Program-made: the position numbers and the translations under genes
In this document: one piece after another, positions 30,467 through 39,089 of the stretch
Numbering within the stretch: position 1 is the stretch's first letter
Layout of the letters: each line of letters opens with the position of its first letter
Origin: Limnohabitans lacus
Lineage (GTDB): Bacteria; Pseudomonadota; Gammaproteobacteria; Burkholderiales; Burkholderiaceae_C
DNA: 64,000 nt
Direction: 5' to 3'
NCBI RefSeq assembly: GCF_030053395.1
Contig: NZ_JASGBH010000004.1
Coordinates: forward strand, 1-64,000
Notes under the pieces: model-generated
Seen by the model: only the letters and a program-made list of their open reading frames with translations
What the model was told of the DNA's origin: nothing
Database searches by the model: none

Positions 30467-30684
30467 TGAGGAGCCTCGTTGTATTTTCGGCAAGCCTGGC
30501 GCACCGGAAGGTTTAAATCAGGATGGAACGAAGCCATCGAACAGTTAACGAAGCCGCTTCGCGGGGAGTACGAAACGACCAGAACAATTAGCCCTATCGC
30601 CAACGAAACCATCAACGCCAATGCGATGCAAGCAGACGACGGTGAAAGTGGGGCCTTATGACTAGGAATTGACAGATCGCTCAT
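30463..30684 (-). CDS. Small single-pass membrane protein
   Basis: 73 residues. One hydrophobic helix (ACIALALMVSLAIGLIVLVV) after a short polar N-terminus. The ATG overlaps the stop of the DUF2786 gene (ATGA) and AAGGA lies upstream. No family recognised. Confidence 0.45.
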   Translation of the reverse strand: MSDLSIPSHKAPLSPSSACIALALMVSLAIGLIVLVVSYSPRSGFVNCSMASFHPDLNLPVRQACRKYNEAPQ

Positions 30685-31385
30685 AACCCGATCCTTGCGC
30701 AATCGTAAGATTGGTGACCCATGCCATGGTTCAACCGGACATCCTTGCTCAGCACGCTGCCCGCCCAGTAATCGGCCAAGTCTCGGTCGCTGAGGTGTTT
30801 TCCTTCATTGCGGTTCTGCGTTTTCAGTGGCACCAGCTCCGGATAACGCACAGCCAAGAATGCATTCACAGCTTCGGCGTGTGGCGTGTTGTCGGCCAGT
30901 GCACTGATGGTGCCGCTCACTGAGCGCACCCAGCCATCGCAGAATAAATCGGCTCTTCGCGTCTTCGTCACGGATTTGCAGCGCTTGAGCTTGGTCTGGA
31001 TGTGCTCAGCTCTCGCTTTTTTGATTTGCCGCAGAAGCACAGTGAATGCGTATTGAGCGATTTCCGGCGCTGGCCCGCAGCCAATAAAACCCCAGTGCCC
31101 TGCATCCCAACGCGGGTGAAAAAGCAGCCGACACCCAAAGGCGGCAGAGACAGTTTGTGCCAACTCGTTTTCCCATCCAGCTGGACGGTTCCGAGCACCG
31201 GCTTTGGCTTGCATTTCATCTGCCTGGGCCGCTTTGACATCAAGGTCACTGATGCCATGCAGCTCCATCAACTTCTGGGCTTGCCGCAAAGCAATGGCCG
31301 CTTCATGCTCATTGGAGCTGCTCGTGAGCGCCATGCATTTTTTGATCTTGTCCAAAATCTTGCTTTGATCATCTGTATCGCGCAT
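30681..31385 (-). CDS. DUF2786-family protein
   Basis: 234 residues. The N-terminal DUF2786 module is ILDKIKKCMALTSSSNEHEA then ALRQAQKLMELHGIS, common in phage and plasmid proteins. A longer conserved region follows (WENELAQTVSAAFGCRLLFH ...). The function of the family is unknown; a nucleic-acid role has been suggested. It begins right after the stop of the ATPase-H-NS gene in the parA-parB operon. Confidence 0.75.
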   Translation of the reverse strand: MRDTDDQSKILDKIKKCMALTSSSNEHEAAIALRQAQKLMELHGISDLDVKAAQADEMQAKAGARNRPAGWENELAQTVSAAFGCRLLFHPRWDAGHWGFIGCGPAPEIAQYAFTVLLRQIKKARAEHIQTKLKRCKSVTKTRRADLFCDGWVRSVSGTISALADNTPHAEAVNAFLAVRYPELVPLKTQNRNEGKHLSDRDLADYWAGSVLSKDVRLNHGMGHQSYDCARIGL

Positions 31386-31387
31386 GG

Positions 31388-32026
31388 TCAGTCCTTCATG
31401 TATTTTTGGTCGTCTGGGCTGCTGACTCGAAATTCAGATATGGGGTGGCCACACATCTCAAGCGCTTGGAGCCATTTGGGTGTCCGTCCTACACCGGTCC
31501 ACGTATGACCGCTTGGACTGCGATACCTGATCACCCCGCTGCTCCGCTTTTTCTTCTTCTGTGGTTGCGCACCAGCCATTGCATGAGCCATAGAACCGCC
31601 CACTCCAATGTCGCCGCGTGAAACTTCGATCGCAGCTTTGAGGTGGTCGCCACACAGCATTTCGATTTCGGACAAACGGCATGCAACTGCGACGACAACT
31701 CCTTTATTTTTGTTGACGTGTGCGGCAATCACATCACGCGCATTTTTGAATTGCCACACTTCATCAATGACAACAATGCCATTCAACGCTGGCAGCAGGC
31801 CATCGTGATGATTTGGGGATAACCCATCAAAATACTGAATCCCTTTGGTGGTGCTGGCGTAATCCAATGCGATCGTCGATTTCCCTGAACCGGAAATTCC
31901 AAACAACGCCACGACCCCACCACAATCATCAGCACAAGCACTAACCAGCTGGGCAAGGGTCGACTTTGACTCAGGTGCGTGAATAATGGTGGGTGTAAAG
32001 CGGTAGGGGTATGTTTCTTTAATCAT
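31388..32026 (-). CDS. P-loop ATPase fused to an H-NS-type C-terminal DNA-binding domain
   Basis: 212 residues. Walker A is GISGSGKST (43-51) and Walker B is IVVIDE (84-89), followed by EVWQFKNARDVI as in small AAA/RecA-like ATPases. A basic linker (QPQKKKKRSS) leads to YRSPSGHTWTGVGRTPKWL (168-186), the DNA-binding core of betaproteobacterial H-NS. ATP hydrolysis could load or position an AT-rich-DNA binding domain, an unusual combination. It overlaps the upstream gene by 4 nt in the partition operon. The activity is inference; both domains are clear in the sequence. Confidence 0.72.
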   Translation of the reverse strand: MIKETYPYRFTPTIIHAPESKSTLAQLVSACADDCGGVVALFGISGSGKSTIALDYASTTKGIQYFDGLSPNHHDGLLPALNGIVVIDEVWQFKNARDVIAAHVNKNKGVVVAVACRLSEIEMLCGDHLKAAIEVSRGDIGVGGSMAHAMAGAQPQKKKKRSSGVIRYRSPSGHTWTGVGRTPKWLQALEMCGHPISEFRVSSPDDQKYMKD

Positions 32027-32307
32027 GTGGAACTCGCTTTCGTATCTGATTCATGGATGGCGATCGAGTACAACTTTGTCTCGCGCCCATGTGACTGAAC
32101 GTGTCCGGACTGAACCAGGTCATGCATGAATTTGTTGACTTCCTGCAGGCTCCAGGTCGGCATCCAGTGGTTGGTCAGCTCAAACGCCGACATGGGACGC
32201 TGCTTGTCCCGCAGTGTTCGAAGCAACATCTGCTGCTCCATGGTCAATGACGAGTGCACCATGCCCATCTGCGTGCATCCCAGAATTGGAGAATTAATTC
32301 GCACCAT
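32023..32307 (-). CDS. Small winged-helix-like protein
   Basis: 94 residues. MEQQMLLRTLRDKQRPMSAF, WSLQEVNKFMHDLVQSGHVQ and RETKLYSIA fit a winged helix-turn-helix. The overlaps with both neighbours place it in the parA operon. It may regulate the operon. The ATG at 32307 is used; the track start is a GTG one codon upstream. Confidence 0.55.
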   Translation of the reverse strand: MVRINSPILGCTQMGMVHSSLTMEQQMLLRTLRDKQRPMSAFELTNHWMPTWSLQEVNKFMHDLVQSGHVQSHGRETKLYSIAIHESDTKASST

Positions 32308-32884
32308 CACGACCGTCCTTCACAATGACCTGGTAGAGGCTGTTGAGCCCGTGCTGGGGGAACTGTTCAGCCAAACTGATCCAGCGATCGGCATCGCACT
32401 GTGTGAACTCCTTGCTCACCTGTTGCCAAACTTGATGGATCTCGGTCAATTCCGAGTCGGCAATGATCTTTGGACGTGTTTCCCCAGAAACCCCAAGCTC
32501 CATGCGCAGCTGCCTGACTTCGTAGCGGCTGACCTTGAACAACTGATACAAAAGCCCAAAATGCGCCTGTCGCAAAATGCAATAGGTCAACGAGGCCGTG
32601 CGGCGCTGACGCTCTTCTGCATGCAGGGCCGAAACGACCAAGGCTGACAGGTCGGCCCAAACGGTCATTCGCTCCAAGGCCGCCATCACGGCCGTGTCGC
32701 CATCGGTCTTAGACAGCGCAGAGCGCATGGCCTGAGGGAGTTTTTCTGGTTTGAGCATCAACTCGGCCAGAACGGCCCGTGCAACGGCTGGGGACATGAT
32801 GGACACCACGTGCGGTGATTCAGCAGTCACTGAATTGGTCGGCTCACTGGCCGACTTGGACAAATGGGCAGGAACTGCGCTCAT
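32294..32884 (-). CDS. Conserved mobile-element protein (possibly DUF2857-like)
   Basis: 196 residues, helical (CILRQAHFGLLYQLFKVSRY followed by EVRQLRMELGV; ELTEIHQVWQQVSKEFTQCD). Genes after parB in integrative elements often encode proteins of this size and style (DUF2857), but the family call is tentative. The 4-nt overlap with parB and 14-nt overlap with the next gene show tight coupling. Confidence 0.5.
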   Translation of the reverse strand: MSAVPAHLSKSASEPTNSVTAESPHVVSIMSPAVARAVLAELMLKPEKLPQAMRSALSKTDGDTAVMAALERMTVWADLSALVVSALHAEERQRRTASLTYCILRQAHFGLLYQLFKVSRYEVRQLRMELGVSGETRPKIIADSELTEIHQVWQQVSKEFTQCDADRWISLAEQFPQHGLNSLYQVIVKDGRDGAN

Positions 32885-34617
32885 GACCGACTCCCCAAGG
32901 CCGCATTCCAGTTTGCACAGGCATCCAGCAGGGCAATGGCATACCGATGCAGCGGATGATCCCGGCGCGTGATGAGCATCATGAGCAGATTAAATCCTGG
33001 GATTTCTTGACCGCCCAGGCGAGTGGCCACAGCATCGAGCAGTGCTTCACGCACCAAGATGGCATGGGCAAAGCTTTCGGGGCCAGTTTCCTTGAATGCG
33101 CATACTGGTGCGTCCGGCCCGACCAAGGCGGGCAGAATGTGGCCATCCCCTTGCCCAGAGATTGCCGCCAAAAACCACCAAGCCTGCACGGCGATATCTT
33201 CAGGTGAGTCACCCAGTCGGCCAGGTTCTGGAAGCTCGACGTAAAAGGTGTAGGGCATATGAGGAGACAGCGCCTCATGGATCAGATGCGTGATGCCAGC
33301 AACATCGCCAAAAGACAGCAACTCAGACCAGAGCACTTTCTTGGCCAGTCCTTTGTTGCCTTCTTTTTCCAATAAATCCAGCTCAGCTTGCGTCAGCGGT
33401 CCGCCATGCAAGGATTCTTGTCCTGTCGGGGCAGATGCAGACTTGGGGGCGCGAGGGATCAGGCCTCGGGCCACTGACACACCGGGGATGCCTGGCACAT
33501 CGGTGGCGCGAGAAGCGCCAGAGCCCATCAAGCGATTGAGGTTTTGCCGGGCGGCATCAGAAAGTACGGGCTTGGGAGTTGGGGCGCGTGCAGGCTCTGA
33601 AGGGTTACCGTTGCCCGCAGAGTCAGACAGATCACCAGCGCCTGTCGTGGAAACCTGATCCTGCGGGGTTTGTTCACCCGTTGCAGCGCCTTCGCCCGAT
33701 GAAGCGGGCGCTTCAGCGATGAGATGGAACTCATCCAAGGTGCGGATGGCACTGGCTTGGTGGCTGTGCATGGCCTGCAGCATCCCTTGTGTCGACACGC
33801 CCAAGGCCGTGGCCACAGCGCTCACCACGGCGCTCAGCAGGATTTCAGGGCTGTACTGGGTGTGCTCAGCCACGCATGCGGCCACGGCCTGGTCCAACAC
33901 CGCCTTGAAGTCTTCACCATGGCGCGATGAGTCAAGAGCCCACAGGTCCTGCATACTGGTGAGCTTGGGGCGCAATGTATTGTGGACATGGTCAAACCCA
34001 AGATGCGGCTTCCATGCGCCCAGAGCCTGCAAATACTCCAGGGCGAAATCTGCAGCATTGATTGTTTGACGTTCAACCTTGACACCACGACTGGTGAGCA
34101 ACTCAGGTAAGTTTCTCGCGCTGACAGGTTTACCTGTTTCAAGGGCAATCTGGTCACGCAAGGTGGCGATGCCTTCTGCAAGATCCCAAAAACACATGGC
34201 CTCGCGGCCCGTGTTTTCGACCAGGTGGGCGGCAAGAATCTCTGACTCGCTGACCCACGGGATTTCGTGAAAGTCCAGCTTGCCCCACTTTTGCGGATCT
34301 TCCTGAGCCAGCTCTTGCAGGGCCTTCAGGCGTGTTTTGCCACCCCGGGCCAGCATGTACTGCAGGCTGCCTGGTCTTTTGGTGATGTAGAGCGCAGACT
34401 CCAAACCACGAGCGCGGATTGACTCCTTGATCTCATCGTATTTGGGGTTATCGTGACGGCGCGGGTTTTTCTCGTAGAAAAGAACTTCATTCACAGCCAA
34501 CTGGATGATGGATGTGACATGGATTTCTGACGGTGACTTTGCAGCAATCACGCGGTGCGAGGCCGCGGCCGTCATGGCCGTTATTTGTTCCGCAGACAGA
34601 CGCTTGGGGCTGTTCAT
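32881..34617 (-). CDS. parB: ParB-family partition protein of integrative-element type
   Basis: 578 residues. The ParB nuclease-like domain is near the N-terminus (VNEVLFYEKNPRRHDNPKYD; IRARGLESALYI; MLARGGKTRLKAL). Then ILAAHLVENTGREAMCFWDL and a helix-turn-helix region (ARNLPELLTSRGVKVERQTI). A long Gly/Ala/Pro linker (about 310-390) leads to a C-terminal domain of unknown role. It is larger than chromosomal ParB and like the long ParB of integrative elements. With ParA it should stabilise the element, binding a parS not located here. Confidence 0.8.
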   Translation of the reverse strand: MNSPKRLSAEQITAMTAAASHRVIAAKSPSEIHVTSIIQLAVNEVLFYEKNPRRHDNPKYDEIKESIRARGLESALYITKRPGSLQYMLARGGKTRLKALQELAQEDPQKWGKLDFHEIPWVSESEILAAHLVENTGREAMCFWDLAEGIATLRDQIALETGKPVSARNLPELLTSRGVKVERQTINAADFALEYLQALGAWKPHLGFDHVHNTLRPKLTSMQDLWALDSSRHGEDFKAVLDQAVAACVAEHTQYSPEILLSAVVSAVATALGVSTQGMLQAMHSHQASAIRTLDEFHLIAEAPASSGEGAATGEQTPQDQVSTTGAGDLSDSAGNGNPSEPARAPTPKPVLSDAARQNLNRLMGSGASRATDVPGIPGVSVARGLIPRAPKSASAPTGQESLHGGPLTQAELDLLEKEGNKGLAKKVLWSELLSFGDVAGITHLIHEALSPHMPYTFYVELPEPGRLGDSPEDIAVQAWWFLAAISGQGDGHILPALVGPDAPVCAFKETGPESFAHAILVREALLDAVATRLGGQEIPGFNLLMMLITRRDHPLHRYAIALLDACANWNAALGSRS

Positions 34618-34817
34618 GACGTGGCCCCTTCGGTTTGCAAGCGGATCAGCTGGGCAAGTCTTTGTTCTTTGATCCGACGAATGGCAAGCAAGACTTCATT
34701 GACCTCAGAACCAGAAAACTGAAAGTCACCAAGCTCCAATTTATCGGCGTCCCACCAGATAGCAACACGGGTTAACTCGTCGCGGGCGACATCGATTTCA
34801 AGCTGCAGGATGTCCAT
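34614..34817 (-). CDS. Small protein between parA and parB
   Basis: 67 residues (MDILQLEIDVARDELTRVAI...). Helical and charged. AAGGAG before the ATG at 34817 is strong; the longer frame overlaps parA and was rejected. It starts 1 nt after the parA stop and overlaps parB by 4 nt. Role unknown; possibly a partition accessory. Confidence 0.6.
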   Translation of the reverse strand: MDILQLEIDVARDELTRVAIWWDADKLELGDFQFSGSEVNEVLLAIRRIKEQRLAQLIRLQTEGATS

Positions 34818-34818
34818 T

Positions 34819-35685
34819 TCAGACTCCTTCTGTGGTTTTTGGCTCTTGCGCTCCCGGAGGGACTCCGTCCGCCCACATACCTTTGAGGTGCGGTAGCAAC
34901 TCATGCAACAGTTGATGCATGACTTCATAGCCGCTGCGCCCGTTGCCGTTCGGTCTGTCAAATAAATGCACCGGGCAATTCATGCTGCGCGACGTTGGGT
35001 AGACCGTCGACGCGGGGACCACGGTGTCGAGCAAGCGGACATTGGGGTGTTGCCGAAAATCGTTGCGCACCGCTTGGGCTACGCCCATGCTGTTGCGAGT
35101 GCGGTCCATACTGTTGATGAGCAAGCACAAAACCCCCGAGCGCAGCTCAGCCGAGAGATCTGCCATCGCATTGAGCTGCTGCATCATCTCGAGAGTTCCA
35201 GACAGGAACTCGCTGTAGTTCATCAGATCGGGCTTGATTGGGCTGATCATGATGTCGGCTGCCATGGCTGCTGTTCGTTGCAGCTCGCCGGTAGCGCCCT
35301 GTGTGTCGATGATGACGATTTCGTAGTTGTCGCGCACGACCGGTTGGCGAACTGCTCGCTTGAGCAAGATGAGCCGGTCTTCCCGCTGCTTGAGCCAGTT
35401 TTGCGTGGCATCAGTCATGTTGGACAAGATGATGTCCAAGTTGGGGGTTTTTGTGTGGCTGATGTCCCGTGTTGTGATCAGGCCACCTGAAGAGATGACC
35501 TCAGCCATTCCAGTGCTGGCTGGCCTATCCATCAAGAAATACTTGCTCAAAGATGGCTGAACGTCGCCATCGATCAGTAGGGTTCGAAGACCCAGAGCTG
35601 CAGTGAGACCTGCTAAATTTGCGGCTACAGTGGTTTTGCCCACCCCGCCCTTTGTTGAAACCAGCGATACAACAATCGTTGCCAT
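34819..35685 (-). CDS. parA: ParA-family partition ATPase
   Basis: 288 residues. Deviant Walker A in VSTKGGVGKTTVAANLAG; IVIIDTQGATGELQRTAAMA as Walker B/switch; LLIDGDVQPS near the N-terminus. ParA dimers bind DNA non-specifically and move ParB-bound DNA. AAGGGG precedes the ATG at 35685. It is the first gene of the long maintenance operon reaching to about 30.5 kb. The inverted repeat about 80-120 bp upstream may be its operator. Confidence 0.9.
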   Translation of the reverse strand: MATIVVSLVSTKGGVGKTTVAANLAGLTAALGLRTLLIDGDVQPSLSKYFLMDRPASTGMAEVISSGGLITTRDISHTKTPNLDIILSNMTDATQNWLKQREDRLILLKRAVRQPVVRDNYEIVIIDTQGATGELQRTAAMAADIMISPIKPDLMNYSEFLSGTLEMMQQLNAMADLSAELRSGVLCLLINSMDRTRNSMGVAQAVRNDFRQHPNVRLLDTVVPASTVYPTSRSMNCPVHLFDRPNGNGRSGYEVMHQLLHELLPHLKGMWADGVPPGAQEPKTTEGV

Positions 35686-35762
35686 GTAAATCCCCTTGGT
35701 TGACCATGTCCAAGGGAAAGTTGCAGAGCCGGTGAAACGTCAGAGTTTGCTTTTTTAGCTAC

Positions 35763-35805
35763 TATGGACGCATAAGATAAGACAAGCAAATCTTACGGAC
35801 CCATA
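35763..35805. promoter_or_regulatory. Imperfect inverted repeat upstream of parA
   Basis: Arms TATGGACGCATAAGAT (35763-35778) and ATCTTACGGACCCATA (35790-35805) match at 12 of 16 positions. It lies about 80-120 bp ahead of parA, where partition operons usually carry an autoregulatory operator or parS. A TATTAT -10-like box lies just beyond on the minus strand. Confidence 0.45.
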
Positions 35806-35828
35806 ATATACATCGTACGAACTTAATA

Positions 35829-35896
35829 ACAGGAGGTCGAATGCTTCCTAATGTTCATTTAACGGGGGTGATCACCAAACCGCGATCGTTCGACTG
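35829..35896 (+). other. Orphan ribosome-binding site and start codon at the element/chromosome junction
   Basis: AGGAGGTCGA-ATG gives a near-perfect ribosome-binding site followed by only 18 sense codons (35840-35896), which run antisense into the end of the ankyrin gene. It looks like the truncated start of a former gene and marks the junction between the element and the chromosome. No att repeat was recognised. Confidence 0.4.
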
Positions 35897-36589
35897 ACGA
35901 TTGCCCAATCCAGATGAATCAGGCACTGGCAATGGCTTTTGACTCACCTTTGGAAGGTTCTGCAAAATTTGAATGGCATCTTTGCGGTTGCCTTGCTTGG
36001 CAAAATCCAAAGCGGTCATGCCCAATTGGTTTTTAAGGGTGGCATCAGCACCTTCATCGATCAGCAACTTGACCACGTCGGGTGTGCCGTACATGGCCGC
36101 CATCATCAAGGGCGTGGTTCCATTCGGAGATTCAGCATCGATGTAGGCACTGTGGTCGATCAATAACTTGGCAATGTCAGCATGGCCGCCACTGGCCGCG
36201 TAATGCAGGGGTGTCCAGCCGGTCTTGTTGACATCGGCATCTCGCCAAATGAGCAGTTCAACCAAGCCTTTTTGACCCCGAAAAGCGGCCAACATCAATG
36301 GACTTTCGTCCTTGTCGCTGCGCACTTCAACTTTGGTTTTTTCGGATCGAATGAGCACTTCGGCCGCGTTGGGTGACGGCACTTGCAATGCCAGCATCAA
36401 ACCGTGACGGCCTTGCTCGTCCAATGTGTTGGGGTCAAAACCACGGTTTAAAAGTGATGAGACAGTCTTGGCGTCATCAAGCCGCAAGGCTTTGAAAAAA
36501 TCCTCATAGGAACCTGCAAGTGAATTCTTGAATATGAAAAAATATCCAATTAAAACAATTAACTTTTTAAAATATTTAAAGCTAGACAT
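35855..36589 (-). CDS. Exported ankyrin-repeat protein
   Basis: 244 residues. N-terminal hydrophobic signal (KLIVLIGYFFIFKNSLAGS), then about five ankyrin repeats: SSLLNRGFDPNTLDEQGRHG, SPLMLAAFRGQKGLVELLI, TPLHYAASGGHADIAKLLID, TPLMMAAMYGTPDVVKLLID and TALDFAKQGN. Likely a periplasmic protein-binding scaffold. The ATG at 36589 follows a GTG. It lies downstream of tatD, its usual neighbour in Comamonadaceae, so it is the first clearly chromosomal gene. Confidence 0.8.
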   Translation of the reverse strand: MSSFKYFKKLIVLIGYFFIFKNSLAGSYEDFFKALRLDDAKTVSSLLNRGFDPNTLDEQGRHGLMLALQVPSPNAAEVLIRSEKTKVEVRSDKDESPLMLAAFRGQKGLVELLIWRDADVNKTGWTPLHYAASGGHADIAKLLIDHSAYIDAESPNGTTPLMMAAMYGTPDVVKLLIDEGADATLKNQLGMTALDFAKQGNRKDAIQILQNLPKVSQKPLPVPDSSGLGNRQSNDRGLVITPVK

Positions 36590-36593
36590 CACT

Positions 36594-37403
36594 TTAAGTT
36601 ACTGAAATTTTAGAGAATAAACGGTTGAAATTTTGGCTGGTCAACGCTCCAATGGCCTCTGGACTCGAACCTCGCAACTCGGCCAATTGCTTGGCCACAA
36701 ATGGCACATACGATGGGTTGTTGGTCTTGCCCCGGTAAGGCACGGGCGCCAGGTACGGGCTGTCGGTCTCGATCAGCAAACGGTCATCGGGCACGAACTT
36801 GGCCACTTCTCGCAAATCAGCGGCGGTTTTGAACGTCAGGATGCCAGAAAAGGAGATGTAAAAGCCCAGGTCCAATGCAGCCCGGGCCACCTGTTGGCTT
36901 TCGGTGAAGCAGTGGAACACTCCACCGGCGCAGCCTGCCCCACCCGTTTCGCCCTCTTCCTTCAGGATCGCGATCGTGTCGTCAGAAGCCTGACGGGTGT
37001 GGATCACCAGCGGCAATTGGGTGTGACGCCCTGCCCGGATGTGGGTGCGAAAGCGATCACGCTGCCATGCAATGTCGGCCACGGTGCGACCGCCTTTGCG
37101 CTCGTCCATCTGATAGTAGTCCAGACCGGTTTCGCCAATCGCCACCACGCGGGGGCGCGCTGCGCCGTCCAGCAGGTCTTGAAAGCTGGGTTCCCGCACG
37201 CCCTCGTTGTCAGGGTGCACCCCCACGGTGGACCAAATGTTGTCGTGCGCCATGGACAAGGCATGCACGGTGTCGAACTCTTCGAGCGTGGTGCAAATGC
37301 ACAAGGCACGGGTCACTTGCGCCGCCTGCATGGCGGTGCGGATGCTCTCAAACTGGCTTTGCAGCTCGGGAAAGGTCAAATGGCAATGCGAATCGGTGTA
37401 CAT
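36594..37403 (-). CDS. tatD: TatD-family metal-dependent DNase
   Basis: 269 residues. Amidohydrolase fold: DSHCHL at the N-terminus supplies two His ligands, AIGETGLDYY the Glu, then LPLVIHTRQA, GVFHCFTES and LLIETDSPYLAPVPYRGK. TatD enzymes are 3'-5' exonucleases acting on DNA ends. It is the third gene of the tmk-holB-tatD run, starting 4 nt after holB. Confidence 0.93.
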   Translation of the reverse strand: MYTDSHCHLTFPELQSQFESIRTAMQAAQVTRALCICTTLEEFDTVHALSMAHDNIWSTVGVHPDNEGVREPSFQDLLDGAARPRVVAIGETGLDYYQMDERKGGRTVADIAWQRDRFRTHIRAGRHTQLPLVIHTRQASDDTIAILKEEGETGGAGCAGGVFHCFTESQQVARAALDLGFYISFSGILTFKTAADLREVAKFVPDDRLLIETDSPYLAPVPYRGKTNNPSYVPFVAKQLAELRGSSPEAIGALTSQNFNRLFSKISVT

Positions 37404-37407
37404 CAGT

Positions 37408-38412
37408 TCAGACCTGCGAGCGCAGGGTTTGTTGGGCGTCGGCGGTCAGCGATTCCAACATCAGACCGGCGTTGAAGGGGTGCTCAGCAGTGCGCGCCGA
37501 TTGCATCAGGCGTTTGAACCAATCGGTCAAAACCATGACCGAGGCCTTGCTGGCAGGCAACTGGGTGTCCTGGAAAAACCGGGGCACAGCCCCAGACTGG
37601 CGCAAAACCAGGTCGTGGCAGAGTTTTTGAAGCGCATCAATGGCCTGAGCGGGACTCAAATCGTCCAAATGGCGCGCATCGCCTTGGTGCATGGCCTTGG
37701 GTAAGGCCGCCCACCATTCGGGCGACAAACCGCTTTCGGCCTGGCGCAAAACATCGGACGGCCGTCCGCCTGCACTGCGCAGCAAAGCCTGCGCAACGGA
37801 TTCGGGCACGCCTTGGGCTTGGAGCCAAGGCAGGGCTTCGTTGGCCTCAGGCCACTTCATGGTGTGGGCCAGGCAGCGGCTGCGGATGGTGGGCAAGAGC
37901 AAATGCGAAGCCTCGGTGGCCAGCACAAAGCGCACATGGCCCGGCGGTTCTTCCAAGGTCTTGAGCAAAGCGTTGGCCGTCACGATGTTCATGCGCTCGG
38001 CCGGGAAGACCAGGACCGCCTTGCCGCGCCCTCGGGCATCGGTGCGCTGCGAAAACTCCACCGCATCGCGCATGGCTTCGACCCGGATTTCTTTGCTGGG
38101 TTTGCGTTTTTTGTCGTCAATGTCGGCTTGCGCCTTTTCAGACAGCGGCCAGCCCAGTTCCATCATCTGGATTTCGGGCATCAACACGGCCAGATCGGCA
38201 TGGGTGCGCACCGCAATCGCGTGGCAGCTGGGGCAGTCGCCGCAAGCACCCTGCTCACTGGGCTTTTCGCACAGCCAGGCCGAGGCCAGCGCCAAGGCCA
38301 GCTCGTATTGACCCAAGCCCGATGGCCCTTGCAAAAGCCAGGCGTGGCCGCGTTGGGCCAGCAGATCGCGGGTCTGGCGAGCGATCCAAGGCGCATTCAA
38401 AACAGCGCTCAT
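37408..38412 (-). CDS. holB: DNA polymerase III delta-prime subunit
   Basis: 334 residues. Clamp-loader fold with a degenerate P-loop ([18 protein letters not shown]), a zinc module ([13 protein letters not shown]) and the sensor region [20 protein letters not shown]. Delta-prime helps load the sliding clamp but does not bind ATP itself. It overlaps tmk by 4 nt. In many Burkholderiales a pilZ gene lies between holB and tatD; here it is absent. Confidence 0.92.
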   Translation of the reverse strand: MSAVLNAPWIARQTRDLLAQRGHAWLLQGPSGLGQYELALALASAWLCEKPSEQGACGDCPSCHAIAVRTHADLAVLMPEIQMMELGWPLSEKAQADIDDKKRKPSKEIRVEAMRDAVEFSQRTDARGRGKAVLVFPAERMNIVTANALLKTLEEPPGHVRFVLATEASHLLLPTIRSRCLAHTMKWPEANEALPWLQAQGVPESVAQALLRSAGGRPSDVLRQAESGLSPEWWAALPKAMHQGDARHLDDLSPAQAIDALQKLCHDLVLRQSGAVPRFFQDTQLPASKASVMVLTDWFKRLMQSARTAEHPFNAGLMLESLTADAQQTLRSQV

Positions 38413-39050
38413 ACCGAGCTCCTGTCGAGCCAGGGCTGAATCACCATGGCCACATCAGCCCCCACCGCTTCGCGACTTTGGGCCGCGTCAATGCGGGCGA
38501 AACGCTTGGGCATTTCAGACAGTCGCTGCGCATAACCCGCACGCACCGCCGCAAAAAAGTCAGCGGGCTGAGACTCAAATTTGTCGGGCACGCGGGCCGA
38601 GGCCAATCGCTCGGCCGCAATGGCCGGGTCCAGATCGAACCAAACGGTGAGATCCGGTTGGCGCAACATGCCCCCTGGCGTTTGCTGCACCATGCGCTCG
38701 AGCTGGCCGAGCACTTGCCAGTCAAAACCACGGCCACCGCCTTGGTAGGCAAAAGTGGCATCGGTGAAGCGGTCACACAAGACCACATCGCCCCGGGCCA
38801 GAGCAGGCTCAATCACCTGAACCAAATGCTCGCGGCGTGCGGCAAACATCAGCAAGGCTTCGGTCAGTGCGTTCATGGGCTCGTGCAGCACCAACTCGCG
38901 CAGCTTTTCTGACAAAGGGGTTCCGCCCGGCTCGCGGGTCAGCACCACCGCCCTGCCCGCTTGGCGAAAAAGCGCGGCCACGCTGTCGATGTGGGTGGAT
39001 TTGCCCGCACCGTCGATGCCTTCAAAGCTGATGAACAAACCGCGTGTCAT
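38409..39050 (-). CDS. tmk: Thymidylate kinase
   Basis: 213 residues. P-loop [12 protein letters not shown], the [13 protein letters not shown] loop and [18 protein letters not shown]. It phosphorylates dTMP to dTDP for DNA synthesis. The ATG at 39050 is clear. It overlaps holB by 4 nt and lies 39 bp after mltG. Confidence 0.95.
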   Translation of the reverse strand: MTRGLFISFEGIDGAGKSTHIDSVAALFRQAGRAVVLTREPGGTPLSEKLRELVLHEPMNALTEALLMFAARREHLVQVIEPALARGDVVLCDRFTDATFAYQGGGRGFDWQVLGQLERMVQQTPGGMLRQPDLTVWFDLDPAIAAERLASARVPDKFESQPADFFAAVRAGYAQRLSEMPKRFARIDAAQSREAVGADVAMVIQPWLDRSSV

Positions 39051-39089
39051 GAAGTGGTCAAAAGTAAAAGTCCGATTGTCGCCGCTAAC

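Noticed and set aside
1..35860. Search for tRNA, integrase or direct-repeat att sites at the element ends
   Set aside because: No tRNA-like cloverleaf, integrase frame or matching direct repeat was recognised by eye; absence is not proven because the left end is outside the window.
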